The notes beneath the pieces were generated by a model. It ran no database searches. It saw nothing but the letters and a program-made list of their open reading frames with translations, and was not told the origin of the DNA. Shown here piece by piece: positions 12,488 to 26,220 of a stretch of DNA of 64,000 nucleotides. The stretch comes from Morchella semilibera. Lineage: Eukaryota > Ascomycota > Pezizomycetes > Pezizales > Morchellaceae. The stretch spans positions 186,001-250,000 of the forward strand of contig WBVU01000010.1 in NCBI GenBank assembly GCA_009192285.1. Reading direction: 5' to 3'. Position 1 is the first letter of the stretch; each line of letters begins with the position of its first letter. A program made the position numbers and the translations under genes.

Positions 12488-14679
12488 ATGGCTACAGTCT
12501 CATCTCTCGATAAGGATCTTTCGAGGCTTCGTCTCGCCAAATACACAACCCAGGATTCACAGGACGCTAAAGACTGGATAGGGAGTATTTTGGGTGAAAC
12601 TTTGCCAGCGGGTGACTTGATGATAGTTTTAAAGGATGGCGTCGTTTTGTGCAAGTGGGTATCCTTGTGGTTCTATTTACCCCCAATTACTACCATCACT
12701 ATCGAGAGGCGATCACGTTCTTTGGAGGCATCCACCTCTACGTCTAAGATCAGGGTTTGAAGATGGGATCTCTTGCTAATATCCGCTTTAGACTTGCTAA
12801 TCATCTCGAAACCTCCAATCCCAAACTAAAATTCAAAAAATCTGCTATGCCATTCGTTCAAATGGAAAATATCTCCCACTTTCTCTCATTCATCTCGCGT
12901 CCCCCGGTTTCTCTTGCAGCCCATGACGTCTTCCTCACTGTCGACCTTTTTGAGCAGAAAGATCCGGCTCAGGTTGTTCAATGTCTCGGAGCCTTCTCCC
13001 GCGCCGCTAATAGACTTGACCCCGTCTCTTTCCCAACGACGCTTGGTGGTCTTAAAATACCTACATCGACCGCTGCTCTCTCTCCTCAACATTCTGGTGG
13101 TTGGTCACCCGGGAAGAGAAGTGTCTCCGGAGGGTCTACTGGCGGGATTGCAAATTCGTATATTCAGTCCGCAGCTGCTACAGGGCCCCCGACACCATTT
13201 GGGAAGCCAACTATGCCTCCAAAAAAGCCAGCCGTGAGTTCGTGGAGTAAACCAACTGATGAGAAAGGTACTGCCCCGGCGTGGAATATTGCACAGTATG
13301 GTTACATGGGTGGCGCATCGCAAGGGAACCAAGGAGTTTCATTCGGTTCAAGGAGACAAATCACCAACCAACCTATTGTCAAAAGTCCCTCGTTGGATGA
13401 TCGTGAGAAGCTTAGGAAGAACTCTACGGATGATGTACAACGTGTACAGGATGTATCTCAGGAGAAGAGACGTGCCGAGGAAGAAAGACATATTGAGAAC
13501 GAAAGACGGGAAGAGGAGCAAAAACGCATTGAAGACGAAAAAAGGCGGGAAAGGGAGCGAATACGTATCCAGGATGAAGAGGAGCGAAAACGTATTCAAA
13601 ATGAAACTAGACGGAGGGAGGAGGAACGGAAACGTATCGAGGACGATGAGCGTCGGAAAGCTGTTTTCGAGGCCAAGAGGCGTCGAGAACAGTTAGAAGA
13701 GGAGACCGCACGGGAAATTGAACTTAAAAAATGGAAGGAAGAAGAAGCTCGCCGAGTCCGCGACGCAGAGACTCAACGAAAGCTTGATGCTGAGAAGTTC
13801 GAACGGGAGCGAGAACGAGAAAGAATCCGGCAACTGGAACGTGAGCTTGAGAAAGCCCGCGAACGTGAGCGTATATACGAAGCTGAGAAGGAAGAACGGC
13901 GCCGGCAAGATACGGAGCGTATGCGCCGTGATGCGCAGGAGGCTGTCATCAGAAAACACAAAACTGGAGATAATGCATACGGCCAACGAACTGGCGATCG
14001 AGACCCTTTCTATGTTCGTTCACACAAGACGGGTGACCGGGAGAGGGAAAATATGGAAGCAGAACGTCGTTTCCTTGCTGGAGCTTGGCGCGCTGATATA
14101 ACCACCCCGCCATCAACAACAAATTCCACACCATTATTCCCACAGCACACCCCTGGTACACCCCCCATACACCCCCCCAGAGCACTCCCCACGCCGCCTC
14201 CACGCAAGCTTCCTCCTGCGCCAACGACCCCGAGTAGGGTCGGTGCGTTACCGAGCAGTCGATATTTTGCACAGGAGCACCTTGCCAGTGAGCCGATGGG
14301 TCGAAGTGGTTCCTGGGAAACCAATGATGACGGTGCAGCAGTAGCCCTAGAGCGTGAACGCGCCGAGAAACGGGAGGCAGACAAAAGACAAGCTTACAAA
14401 TGGGCCAGGTGCGTCACGATTCTTATACCTGAGCCCCCGAACCCATTGATCCCCACTGCTGAAGAAGTAGCGGGGTGGATCACTGACCGCGAGTCTTGGA
14501 TGAATAGCATGTCGCTTTTAGAGCGGGAGCGGGAGCGGGAGCGGGAGAGGCAGAGAGAATGGGAGGCCAATCAAAGAGAAATGGAGGAGAGACGCGAGAG
14601 AGAAGGCGCCGGTGATGATGGGCCTGCGTGGGATGTTAACCAATATGGGTATGCAGATGATATTCTCGATTTATATTGA
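12488..14679 (+). CDS. Calponin-homology (transgelin/Scp1-like) protein with long charged coiled coil
   Basis: Two exons, 12488-12654 and 12792-14679, splice K/LANHLETSNP in frame and give 684 aa. Residues about 1-130 form one calponin-homology domain: AKDWIGSILGE, LMIVLKDGVVLCK, then LKFKKSAMPFVQMENISHFL and VFLTVDLFEQKDPAQVVQCL. A calponin-type repeat follows (PAWNIAQYGYMGGASQGNQG), and a second, partial one closes the protein (PAWDVNQYGYADD). Between them lies roughly 200 residues of Arg/Glu-rich heptad-like sequence (many RREEERKRIE-type units) and a Pro-rich segment. Known small relatives (yeast Scp1, S. pombe Stg1; about 150-200 aa) bundle F-actin in cortical patches; this protein is over three times as long. 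Actin binding is inferred from the family. The coiled coil suggests oligomerisation or scaffolding. Confidence 0.88.
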
Positions 14680-15677
14680 GCCTTATTATTACCCTTTTTC
14701 CTTTGATGTTTGCTTTTTGCGGCTGCATTTTCTTTATCGGACTTTGGTTTTTTTTTGCATAGCGAGGGAGGGTTACTACCCTGCATTCATTATTATATCC
14801 TGTGTTTTATTTTTATTCTGTTGTTTCTGCACGGTCGTTTACTGAGTTCTCTTGCGTATCTCTGGATAAACAAAATTGGGTTTGTCATTTTCTGCTTGGG
14901 TTTCTGTTTCTTTTTTTCCCCCCTTTGGTTAAATTGAATATTTTTTGTAATCGATCAATTTTCTTCCTGTACAGCATAGATAGTCTCATACTCATTGGGA
15001 TATCCTCCCCCTCTTTCCATTAATTATTTCCTTTTCCTTTTGTTTGGGATTAGAAGGCTTTCTCCGCGGCATCACGAGGAGGACTTATACTATAATTTCC
15101 ATTCTCACATTAGATTCACGTTTTGGGTATTTTTCACAAACGTTTGCTGACTGCTCCCGCCGGATGGGATCAGATACATGGGGGGCGCCGATCAAGGCAA
15201 GATGGGAGTGTCATTTGGGGGCAGAAGGCAGATTATTGGGCCAAGGGATGTACCCAAGAAATGGTAAGTTTGAGTTTGCTTTAGTTTCAAGTTAGAAGGA
15301 TGACTTGCCGGAACGGGTGGAAAGAAGGGCAGTTTGTTTATCGCACTTTTTCTCTCTGTTTCAGCGGCGGGCTGTTTTTTTTTTCTTTTTCTTTTTTTTT
15401 TTTTTTGTAATAGTTGGAATGGGTAATTGCCACTTGTCGATAAGAGTTAGGAAAAATATTCTTAAAAGTGTTTGTGATACCGCAAAACTGGACAATAACA
15501 AACGGGGCCGGAGTTAGATTGGTAGTTTGAGTTACAGTCGCTTGCGAAAACCTGTGGATTAAGGCAGGGTTGGTTGGGGTAGTGTGTAAAAATGGCCTAT
15601 TGCAACGGACTATCGATAGGGTACAGGACTATCAATTCGCGACCAGCGTGACAATGCAACAGATCGACTGCCCTGGC
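14680..15677. other. Intergenic, T-rich 3' flank
   Basis: The downstream flank of the calponin-homology gene has many T-runs (e.g. 15376-15404) that resemble fungal 3' UTR/polyadenylation sequence. No gene is supportable. Confidence 0.5.
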
Positions 15678-15679
15678 TT

Positions 15680-16870
15680 ATTCCACAGCTTTTCGAAAGC
15701 GACTATATTTCCAATGGCATGCCAACAAAGCTATACAGGGAGGAGGTTTCCGATGTCGGCTTGAGCCATCTCCTAACCTTTGAAGGTGTGTCGAGTACGT
15801 ATACCGAAAGCGATAATAATCCTTTGACGAGGCGGGTAACGTCGTTCGAGGTTGAATATAAGCCGCCACCACTATTTCGAACCTATCTCTTAGTGCTGCC
15901 GTTGGTTTTCTGGAGGGAAAGCCTTCCGGACTATTATCTTGGCGCCCCAGATGTTCGTAACCGGTGGAATTACTCCCGAAGTTTGATTTTTGGGCTGAAG
16001 CCCAGTATTTTCCATCCCTAGAGGCTTGATGATCTCTGTCTCAAGGATTTCCCCGAAAGTTTTACCGGTAACTTCCTCTAGCGCATAACCAAGAAATGCT
16101 TGAATATACAGGCCTCATATTGGGAGGGAAGATAGGGACCGAGCCTAAAAGTCCTGAGTGGAGGCCAGGATTTTGGATGATTAAAGTTTACTAACGCTGC
16201 CGCGTGCATGAAGGATGTAACCCAATAACACCACATCTTGGATAGTCGCTCTCGGAGAGTGGAGGGAACCCGAGAGATTCGAAGTAAGACCTCAGCGTAT
16301 AATCATCCGGATATCCGTCTTTACCAATCGGTATCAGCCTCTATGTTTACTCAAAACAAGCTATAACGCTACTTACAGGTTTGTGGAATTCCAGCAAGGT
16401 GATCTCCCAATGCTCGTAAAGTGATGTCTTCCCATCTGTGTGGGGAATAATCCAAAACTAGCTCAGGTAAATATTTGGTGATAGGATCGTCTAAGCTGAG
16501 TCCCGGCTTAAGCAGAGCTAAATCGGTAAATACTTTCGTAATTGATGCAATCATGAATTGAGTATCTCCGTTAACGTTACTTGTGCTGTTAACATTTCCA
16601 GATGCTGTGTGGTGATACTCCCAAAGTGGAACTTCGTCAATATCGGTCAGGATAATAGAGAAAGAGGTGACATTTGTCTACCACCCTACTTCGATAGAAC
16701 CTACGAGCGCAGAGTCAAGGAGATCCTTCAATCTTCTACCGGCGTCACGGACGAAAGGTGAGGTCGATAGCTTCTTTGGGGGTGGCAAGAGAGGGCCAGT
16801 AATGGGGCATCTAGCGGCCAGTGTCGCTGAGGTGTAAGAAGCTACAAAAAAGAGAGATAATCATACATGT
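15680..16870 (-). pseudogene. Degenerate secreted beta-lactamase-like serine hydrolase (class C / LACTB type)
   Basis: Reading leftwards from about 16850: a hydrophobic leader-like stretch (LSLFFVASYTSATLAA), CPITGPLLPPPKKL, FSIILTDIDEVPLWEYHHTA, then the serine nucleophile motif SxxK as ASITKVFTDLALL, and LSLDDPITKYLPEL. After a plausible intron starting near 16377 come FPPLSESDYPRCG and, further on, LGYALEEVTGKTFGEILE and IIKPLGMENTGLQP (about 16010-16110). These are consecutive blocks of the fungal secreted beta-lactamase-like family. Lesions: an in-frame TAG right after GSIEVGW (about 16679-16681), no ATG in frame ahead of the leader, and frame breaks around 16100-16200 and near 15965. 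The C-terminal third is barely recognisable. Some breaks could be introns, but the in-frame stop in a conserved block argues for a dead gene. Confidence 0.8.
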
Positions 16871-17702
16871 ATATAAGCATAGAAATGCATTGCAAATGCA
16901 GACAGATGTACTTTTGATAATATGTAATGTCCCGTGCAACTCCTAGATAGATACATATGTGTACTTGTACGCTCTACTTATAAAAACTCTGGCTGTAATG
17001 TTAATCTGCCTTGCGCTGGTGCACGGCCAGTAGTAAAGCCCAAAAAATAGTCTACAAATACGATCACTGTTGATCATTGATCTACGAAACGAACCTCGAA
17101 GCTCGTATTTCTACTACATGTATCTTGGCGTAGGTATGACTGTTGCTATGTACATGTAGGTACCCGGAAATAGTGATATTATAATGAATTTCCACAGGCT
17201 CTTCATGGGGCTTTATTACGAGGTGTTTGGGCGTTGAAAGGTCAAAACGTGCATCACCTTCCAACATGTTGTCTCTCTGTAACCAATGAGATCTGTATTT
17301 ACTTTCTACTACATGCTTGGCAAACAAAAATACATGTATTGCACGGTGCCACAAGTAGTTGAACATGAGGGTAGTAACCATACAAACCACCTAACAACAT
17401 CAAAATTTCAAAGTCGCACTCCCGAGCTGACATTTTGGTTGTAGGTACTATGACAGCTGGAGAATCTTTATCTAAGGTTCTTTTGCTCCATCTCCTTGCG
17501 CTTGTGGAGAAATACGTCTTTGAAGTTGCATACAAATTTTGGTTGCAAGGTGAATGTTCGCTTACTTGTGGAAACCCACCATACCTTCCACCTATACTTA
17601 CATAATATGTAGTAGTACTAGTACATACTAGTGGTATTGTACCTACATGTATGTAGCTGATTAAATGTCGTTGCAACCAGCTCCTAATAAATAAACCTAA
17701 GG
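16871..17702. other. Intergenic, dense in TACATGTA words
   Basis: No gene is supportable. Four exact TACATGTA copies fall within about 550 bp (17115, 17151, 17333, 17644), the densest cluster in the window, with GTAGGTACC and GTACCTAC beside them. Confidence 0.5.
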
Positions 17703-18353
17703 CTCCATTTGACACCAACGGTTGTTATATATTGGAGAGTTTGGTAGATTACATCTTTTATAGCCAAAGCAGCTATCTATGTCTGGCTACCTAAAGTAGC
17801 CACCAAACCGGATCAAAAAAAAACCCCCCTTTTATAGAATATCAAGAGCTAGAGCCATCTCAAGATCATGCTTAAGGAGACTCTGAATTCTGATCCCTAT
17901 TTTGATGAAATTGTGAAGTGTTTTGTGAATTGATAGCATTTGAGATTTGCAGCTTTTTCATACAACTCCCTGCACGGAAATGGGCATCACTTTGTCAAAC
18001 CCATTACCAGTGCATGAGCTCTTAATTTAAAATTCCAAGGCTCCCTGATTTAACTCTTGAGATAGGTTTCTATGCTCCTACACTATTCCTTAATTTTAGA
18101 TATACATGTAGTTGAATGGTTGGTTTGAGTAGCCAAACATGATTACCTTGGCTGTAAAAGATGAAATCTACCAAAACTTTTGTCCTAATACGGTAGTGTC
18201 CGTCCAGGGGGTGTTTGGCAACGTCCAACCGTTAAGTATCTTACAAGTGTAGAAGGGCCTCTAGAGGTCCTTTCCCAGCTAAGCTCATAAAAAACCATGA
18301 AGTATTAGACACCTAAATAGCTCATCTAGTAGGGCCGTTAGTACCAAACGGAG
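17703..18353. mobile_element. Non-autonomous foldback/MITE-like element (about 650 bp)
   Basis: The outer inverted ends are 17703-17721 and 18335-18353, 15 of 19 bases complementary. An inner inverted pair, 17740-17767 and 18147-18174, matches at 26 of 28 bases (core TTTGGTAGATT and ATCTTTTA). No coding capacity is visible. No clean target-site duplication is visible either, so the outer boundary is uncertain. The inner pair might instead delimit a nested, shorter element of about 435 bp. Confidence 0.6.
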
Positions 18354-18763
18354 AACTCAAATTAAACCATTTCTTAGTCATAGTCATCACATATCACCCG
18401 CCCACAAATACATGTAATTTAATTACGCTCTATGGTCTATGGCCGTCTATGGTCTATTTTTTATTTCTTTTAAACTTAATTCATTAATTGCTCTCTATCC
18501 TATTTGTTTATTTGTTCATTTACTCATTAAGTTTAGTTCATATCTATCTACATTTATACTCAATACAAAAACCGTCCAATACCGCCTTGATCGCAGATTT
18601 TCCCCTCCGGCCCTTGGAATATAACCAAATAAACTCTCATCCCCATTTATGCATATCCAGATATGCAGTCTCAATCTCTAGGCTATATATATATATTGCT
18701 TATATCAGAATACTACAAGTTCAATACAGTTAATATGATGTTGATCTACTTACTTAGATTTCG

Positions 18764-21700
18764 CTATTGAAGCTTGGCCTCGACCTTCGACAGCTGGACA
18801 GCTACGTAGATTGTCCACGGATGGTTTGGACCAAACAGCTCGCTTCGACTGGCTAGCACACGTTTGTATAGCGCTATTGCCTCCTGGTACTCTCCCTTGT
18901 CGTCCAGAAATTGAGCAAGGGCGGAGGCGATCTTCAAAACTTCAGGGTTTTCCTTCCCTAATGCGTTCTCCATACCCGCTAAGGACCGCTGGATTAACTC
19001 CAATGCCTCTTCATAGTCTCCATGGTCATGTTTGGCAAGCGCTATTGACCATACGGTACGTAATGTTTCCGGGTCGTTTGGTCCGTAGACCTTCTCGTAG
19101 CCAGCTAGTGCCCTCTCGAAAAACTCAAACGCCTCTTGGTCTCTTCCGAGGTGCCTCATGGCTATAGCTATACTAGTAATGTTGTTTAGGACATGCGGGT
19201 GATCTTTTCCGAGTACATCCTCTCGAATAACTATGATACTCTCCAATTCATCCAAAGCTTCCTGGTATCTTCCTTGAGCTGCGATATTATGAGCTATTTC
19301 GTTTCTGACACGCAGAGTCTCCTCATCATTCTTTCCAGATACTTTCTCTTGGATAGGCATAATCTGCCCAAGTAACGCAAATGCCTCCTCCAGTTTCCCA
19401 TCCTCGTTTAAAGAGCGTACTAAACTTTTCATGGTTTTCAATGTATTGAAATGATCGTTTCCTAGCAACCGCTTTTGAATAGCAATTAATCGTTTATACC
19501 AATAGATAGCGTCTGCATATTTTCCTAGATTGTGAAAGCATTCACCAATTCCATGAAGTGTAGCGCATGTATGATTGCTTTCCTTTCCAAAAACCGTCTC
19601 TTCTCCAACTAGTGCCTGCTGACGCAGCTCCAATGCCTCCTGATACCTCTGCTGATCCTGATATATTTCCGAAATATTCCGAATGGTGGCCAAAGTATCG
19701 GGGTGTTCGACCCCAAATTCTTTTTTCCAGCATTCAAGAACTCGTTCATGTGATTCTAACGCTTCCTTATATTTCCCACCACTCTGGTAGCTATGAGCCA
19801 GGTTGGAGAGGGTTCTTATAGTTTCTAGATGTTGCGGCCCAAGCATATCCTCTTGAGTTGCTAAGACACTTTTATACAACTCTATCGCGTCATCAATCTT
19901 TTCTGATCCTTGTACTTGGAAAGCCCACGCAAGAGCTTTGATTGTACGTAGTGTAGTTGGGTGACTCTTCCCAAGGGCCTCCTCTAGTCCGGGTAGGGTG
20001 CGCCGAAGTAACTCTACTGCTTCTGCAGGATCTCCTCCGCGCCCAAGGAGTTCCCCCTTGACTAGCATTGCGCTCAGGGTATCATAGTGTTCCTTCCCTC
20101 GAAATTTCTCAAAGCAGGCTATTACCCGATCCTGAATTTCTAACGCTGCAATGTGGTCCTGTTGAACATTGAGGACTATTGACATCCTTCCCATGGTGTC
20201 TACCGTATCAAGACTATCCTTTCCGTACATCTGCTCTTGGCCAGATAAAGCTCGCTCGAAATATTTTATTGACTCTTCAAGGCGTAGTTTGCTGTAGCAT
20301 ATCCACCCTAAATTTGAAAGGGCGCGGTGGTAGTCGTCCTGGTAAATCATTGCCTCATGATTCGCTATTTCCTCATGGAATTCTAGTGATTTTAGGAGTA
20401 TCTCCTCTGCCTCCATATACCTGGAATAATTTACCAGGAAGACTCCTATTTCAACCAAAGCATTCGCGAACTCCACCTCCAAGACCATAATACTTGGATC
20501 GGGAAGCTTCCGGAGGTGGCGAATGGCAACATCAATGTACGGGAAAATCCCACGCTCAAATTCCGCGTTGGACGCAGAACTACCCCCCATTAATCCACTA
20601 TTTGTAGAGCGTATACATCCGGCCAATAATGCTATAGCCCTCATAGTAAATGTCCGTTCTCCCGATATGCCAAGATTATTCCGGGTCCACTCAAGGATAA
20701 GAGGGTGAAAGCAAAGGCTTTTCTCGTTTTGATAAGTCTTCCGCTTTGTCATAGAAAATGACAAAAGGGGCTTGATCCCACAGTCGACAAAGTCGCTTTC
20801 TAAAATCGTGTGGGTGAGCAGTTGCGCACAGAAAGTTTCCACTGATAACACTCACCCACGGGGAGCCATGAAACAAATCCCTTTGCTCTGTCAAATATAT
20901 CTTGAGGTACTTCTTGGTTTCCATTCACAAGAAATGCACATAATGACAACAGATTGTATCCGGCAGGTGGAAGGCGGTCGTATGAAATCTTCCATGTAGT
21001 AAACAGTGTATCACTTCTGTACATCTCAGATAATTTTGGGTGATTGGCAGAAGCTAGGTTTTTAAAATTCGTGTTGAATAGCGGTAGATACTCAGAGAAC
21101 TCGATTTTCATCGCTGATATGTAACCCCCAGCCTGGTCTAGAGCCAATGGAAGATATCCCAGCTTTTCCGCAATTTTTGACGCCTCTTCATAGTCTGATA
21201 TTTGTTAGTATATATCCCCACGTGGTTCTCTGTGTAGTATACCTGTGCCACCCGCAAGTTGTGGATCCTTGCCAGCGCTTGATAACAATATTGAAACTCC
21301 CGAGTTCTTCTCAATCCCACCTATTTCAATCCCATAATCACCCAAATGTGCAACCTCTGGTCTCCGCGTGCTGACAATAACGCTTCCAAAATCACAGGTA
21401 GGGAAGAAGTCCAACATCTTGACAGACTCAATGTCATCGTGATTATCAAAAACAATCAACCATTTATCGTTTTCCGCATCTGACAACCACTTCTTGACTG
21501 CCCTGGTCACGTTTTCTGGCGGGCACTCCTCCCTTATCTCGCCAGTCGATTTGATAAAACCAGACAACCCTAGCATAAACTCTATCTTGGCAAAGTCTGG
21601 AGTAGAATCATGCCACTTAGATTGGTAATGAGAGATAATCTGCTCCATCATTACCAGAGAACTATGTGCCAACGTAGCTTTGCTTGTAGCATCAATCCAA

Positions 21701-22683
21701 AAAATTGACGTATAAGAGGACGAATTTCGATACGCGTACTCAGTGACAATTTGAGTTTTCCCCATACCACCAAGGCCGTGAAGAACTGCAACTCGGCGAT
21801 TCCGGTTTTGCGATGGATCTAGGATTTTATGTAGCTTATCAAGCAAATCTTCTCGTCCAACGAATTTCCTATTTCTCTGCACTAGTAATTGAAGAGGAAT
21901 ATTAAATTTGAAGAAAGTCGGAGAAGCCTGGGCGGGTTGCTGGGTTTGTGCTGGTTCAGAACATGGAAGAACGTTGTACAATCCATCATTATACTTTCTC
22001 AATTCTCCAACCAGCTCCACGAATTTTGCCTTATCTGCTACAGCCCATTTTAACTTCTTATAAGCTGGTATCATCTGCTGGAGTTTCCGTGTTGCGCCTT
22101 CGATTTGGACGATTTCCTCGTCAAGACCTGGTATGAGGTTTCTATTTTGGAGAATTGTCGGGTTCTGGAGAACTTTGACACCATTCGGATCTATACTTGA
22201 TATCAAACCGGGGGAGGATATTTTTAGGGCTGCCAACGCATTTGACGAGACTTTTGGTGGCTTTTTTCGGATCCGTAAAAGTTTAAATATCCTGTCCCTT
22301 TTTCTCCGAGTTCCAGCGCTCTGGGCATTCTGATTTGAGGTTGAGGATGCTATAGAGGACGGAGGACTCGCTGCAGATGTATTAATGCCGTATTTCGAAT
22401 TGAGACTGTCCGCATTTGCAAATAGAGCTGCAATGCGAGCCAACGTCCCAACAGCATAACGATAACGGTAATCACTTGGATGCAACTTCTGAGTTAAAGT
22501 GCCGTCGTCTATACCCCAAACCTTTTCCCAATTCTTCAACCTATGTTGCTCGGTAGTTACCTGCCATTGATAATTACCATGGTCGGAACCGAAGCTCTGC
22601 GTATCTGATAGCATATCGTACAGCTCCATAGTTGTTTTCCATAGTTGGAAGCCCAGGCCTACCAGCCCAGCGATTTCGGCCAT
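18764..22683 (-). CDS. NLR-type protein: HeLo-like N-terminus, NB-ARC ATPase, kinesin-light-chain TPRs
   Basis: Three exons (22683-21243, 21194-20856, 20799-18764) join in frame to 1271 aa. Residues about 1-230 resemble fungal HeLo/HET-s-like death-inducing domains (EIAGLVGLGFQLWKT, SFGSD, LKNWEKVWGI). NB-ARC begins with FVGRE at about 275; the P-loop GLGGMGKT is at 303-310, Walker B KWLIVFDN at 407-414, VIVSTR near 435-440, and GYLPLAL (GLPL-like) at about 493. From about residue 760 to the end there are roughly a dozen 42-aa TPR units of the ALxxxERVLxxxExxxGxxHPxTL type. This is the standard plan of fungal intracellular sensors that control heterokaryon incompatibility or programmed cell death, where the TPRs sense and HeLo executes by membrane damage. 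The ligand is unknown. All key nucleotide-binding motifs are intact. Confidence 0.9.
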
Positions 22684-24503
22684 AATTCGTAACCAATACC
22701 TCCTGCTTAGAATCTAAAGTCAATAACTCCAAAAACCCCCAACAAAACTCATGGGAATATTACTAACCTTTCACTAATCTCTTGTATTATCAACTCTGCC
22801 CAGGAAGTAGATGAATCTAGGTTTTTTTTTTTTTTTTTCACAAACACCGACAGATTTTTAAAACGAGCATGAGAATCAGGCGGCAGCGGTAGACATAATA
22901 TAGCAGTGGTGCCTGATGGATGTATGACTCGGGCGCTTATGCATATGCCAGCTGCGCCGTGCGATCTCCAGCTCACTAGAGTACATGTATGTGTTCGCGA
23001 GTTATCTATTTAAAACCTAAAACAGGCCGGATTGCTTTTCGGGACATGTAACTATGCATGAAGCCTGCTGCATAGAGTATGCCTCCCCAATAGGAATAAT
23101 TGAGCTCCATATCAACCAGTAATTAAACCACAGTTGATCACCTGCTGGAGATGCCTAAGCGCGCTCTGTCTTGCCCATTCATCCCAATAGACAAGCCAGA
23201 TTATATGGGAGTATAAAGCAAAGGTATCCTCTAGCAAATAGCTTTAATTCATCTCTCCCAAAAGAATATTGTCATAAAAGCCTTTAGGCGCCGTGTGTCG
23301 ACTGCCTATCGAAAGAATCAATTTGTTAGCTTCGGGCCATGCCCTCCATGCTTTTTTAACGGTTTCAAGTCAAACCTACATGTACTTCTTTATAACAATA
23401 GTCTTGCGCATATGTGGCCTCTTGAAGCCTGTCTTTAGAGACGGTGTTCTTTGGTTCAAATGAAGCTGCTAGAGGTCACCCGTTTGTTACCACCGGAAAT
23501 CATATGGTGGGTTAAATTTGGGGGTGGGGGTATTATATCAAGCTTTATAACCCTATGCAGCTTTCGCTATGTTCAGTATCATTAGGTTACCCCTTCATTT
23601 ACACACATGTACTCTAGTTCCTCTCAGATATATCTGTTTCTTCCTCTACCACGGCCAGAACATTCTCTATCAGCCGCTTCAGTGCAAACCTAGTCTTTCA
23701 TTGCGTCTTCCAGGCCTATTAGCAGCCGAGCCGGCAGCCGGCGTTCGCGAAATTTTTCTCGTCCTGAAATTCTATAGTATAGTTGAATTGATGTAACCGA
23801 GTTAATTGGACGGAAGTGAAGGTTAAGCGGACACGCGGTATCCCTAGCAGATAGCGGCTCTTAAACCTTAAAAACGTGGACCCGACAAAATGCTATATGA
23901 TGACTTAATCCCCCAGGATATATCCATTGATACATGTATGTAGATGTATTTTTAAAATCCTGACCTTATTCCAGATCCCTTCGGGCGCTAACTGATCTTG
24001 TTAACGATCCCATGCTGGCTGTATTTATCAGAAGTATACGCAGCATCTTAATCCCAAGCTCCCAGAGAGCTCTTCAAAAATTAGTTCTCTTTTAGTTTTT
24101 GGAAGAGTCACAGCAATGTTAGAAGCACGAGTGATAACCTATGATGGGTGCGTATGGCAACGGCCGAACCGAATTCGTTACCAAAACACAAAAGATCTGA
24201 TATTATAGGTCCGTACAATATTTTCATTTAGTAAATGTTTACTACACATTTAGAACTGCCGTGATTTAATTGCATCAACTCATCGGTATCGCGTACGAAC
24301 CGCCCGTTTTTGTATCCGGCAAAACGGGAAATGAACTAACTATAAAGAAAAGACCAAGACCCTCTTCAATAGACCCGGGTAAATAATTTAAAGGAAATAA
24401 GACAAGCGGATAACGACAAAAAGGTACATCTCAGATATCTTGGGTGGATGGGAAATGAAGAAAAATTGTCCAGACCGGGGGTCTTGAAATACAAGACACC
24501 AGA
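22684..24503. other. Intergenic
   Basis: About 1.8 kb without a supportable gene. It holds the NLR promoter, a T-run (22818-22839), TACATGTA at 22982, 23377 and 23931, and one copy of the CGAGTGATA..ATGA word at 24128-24144. Confidence 0.5.

Positions 24504-26220
<1,717 letters not shown>

Noticed and set aside
12225-12513. Open frames immediately upstream of the calponin-homology gene
   Set aside because: They overlap the leader of a confidently placed gene and run through its start codon in other frames.
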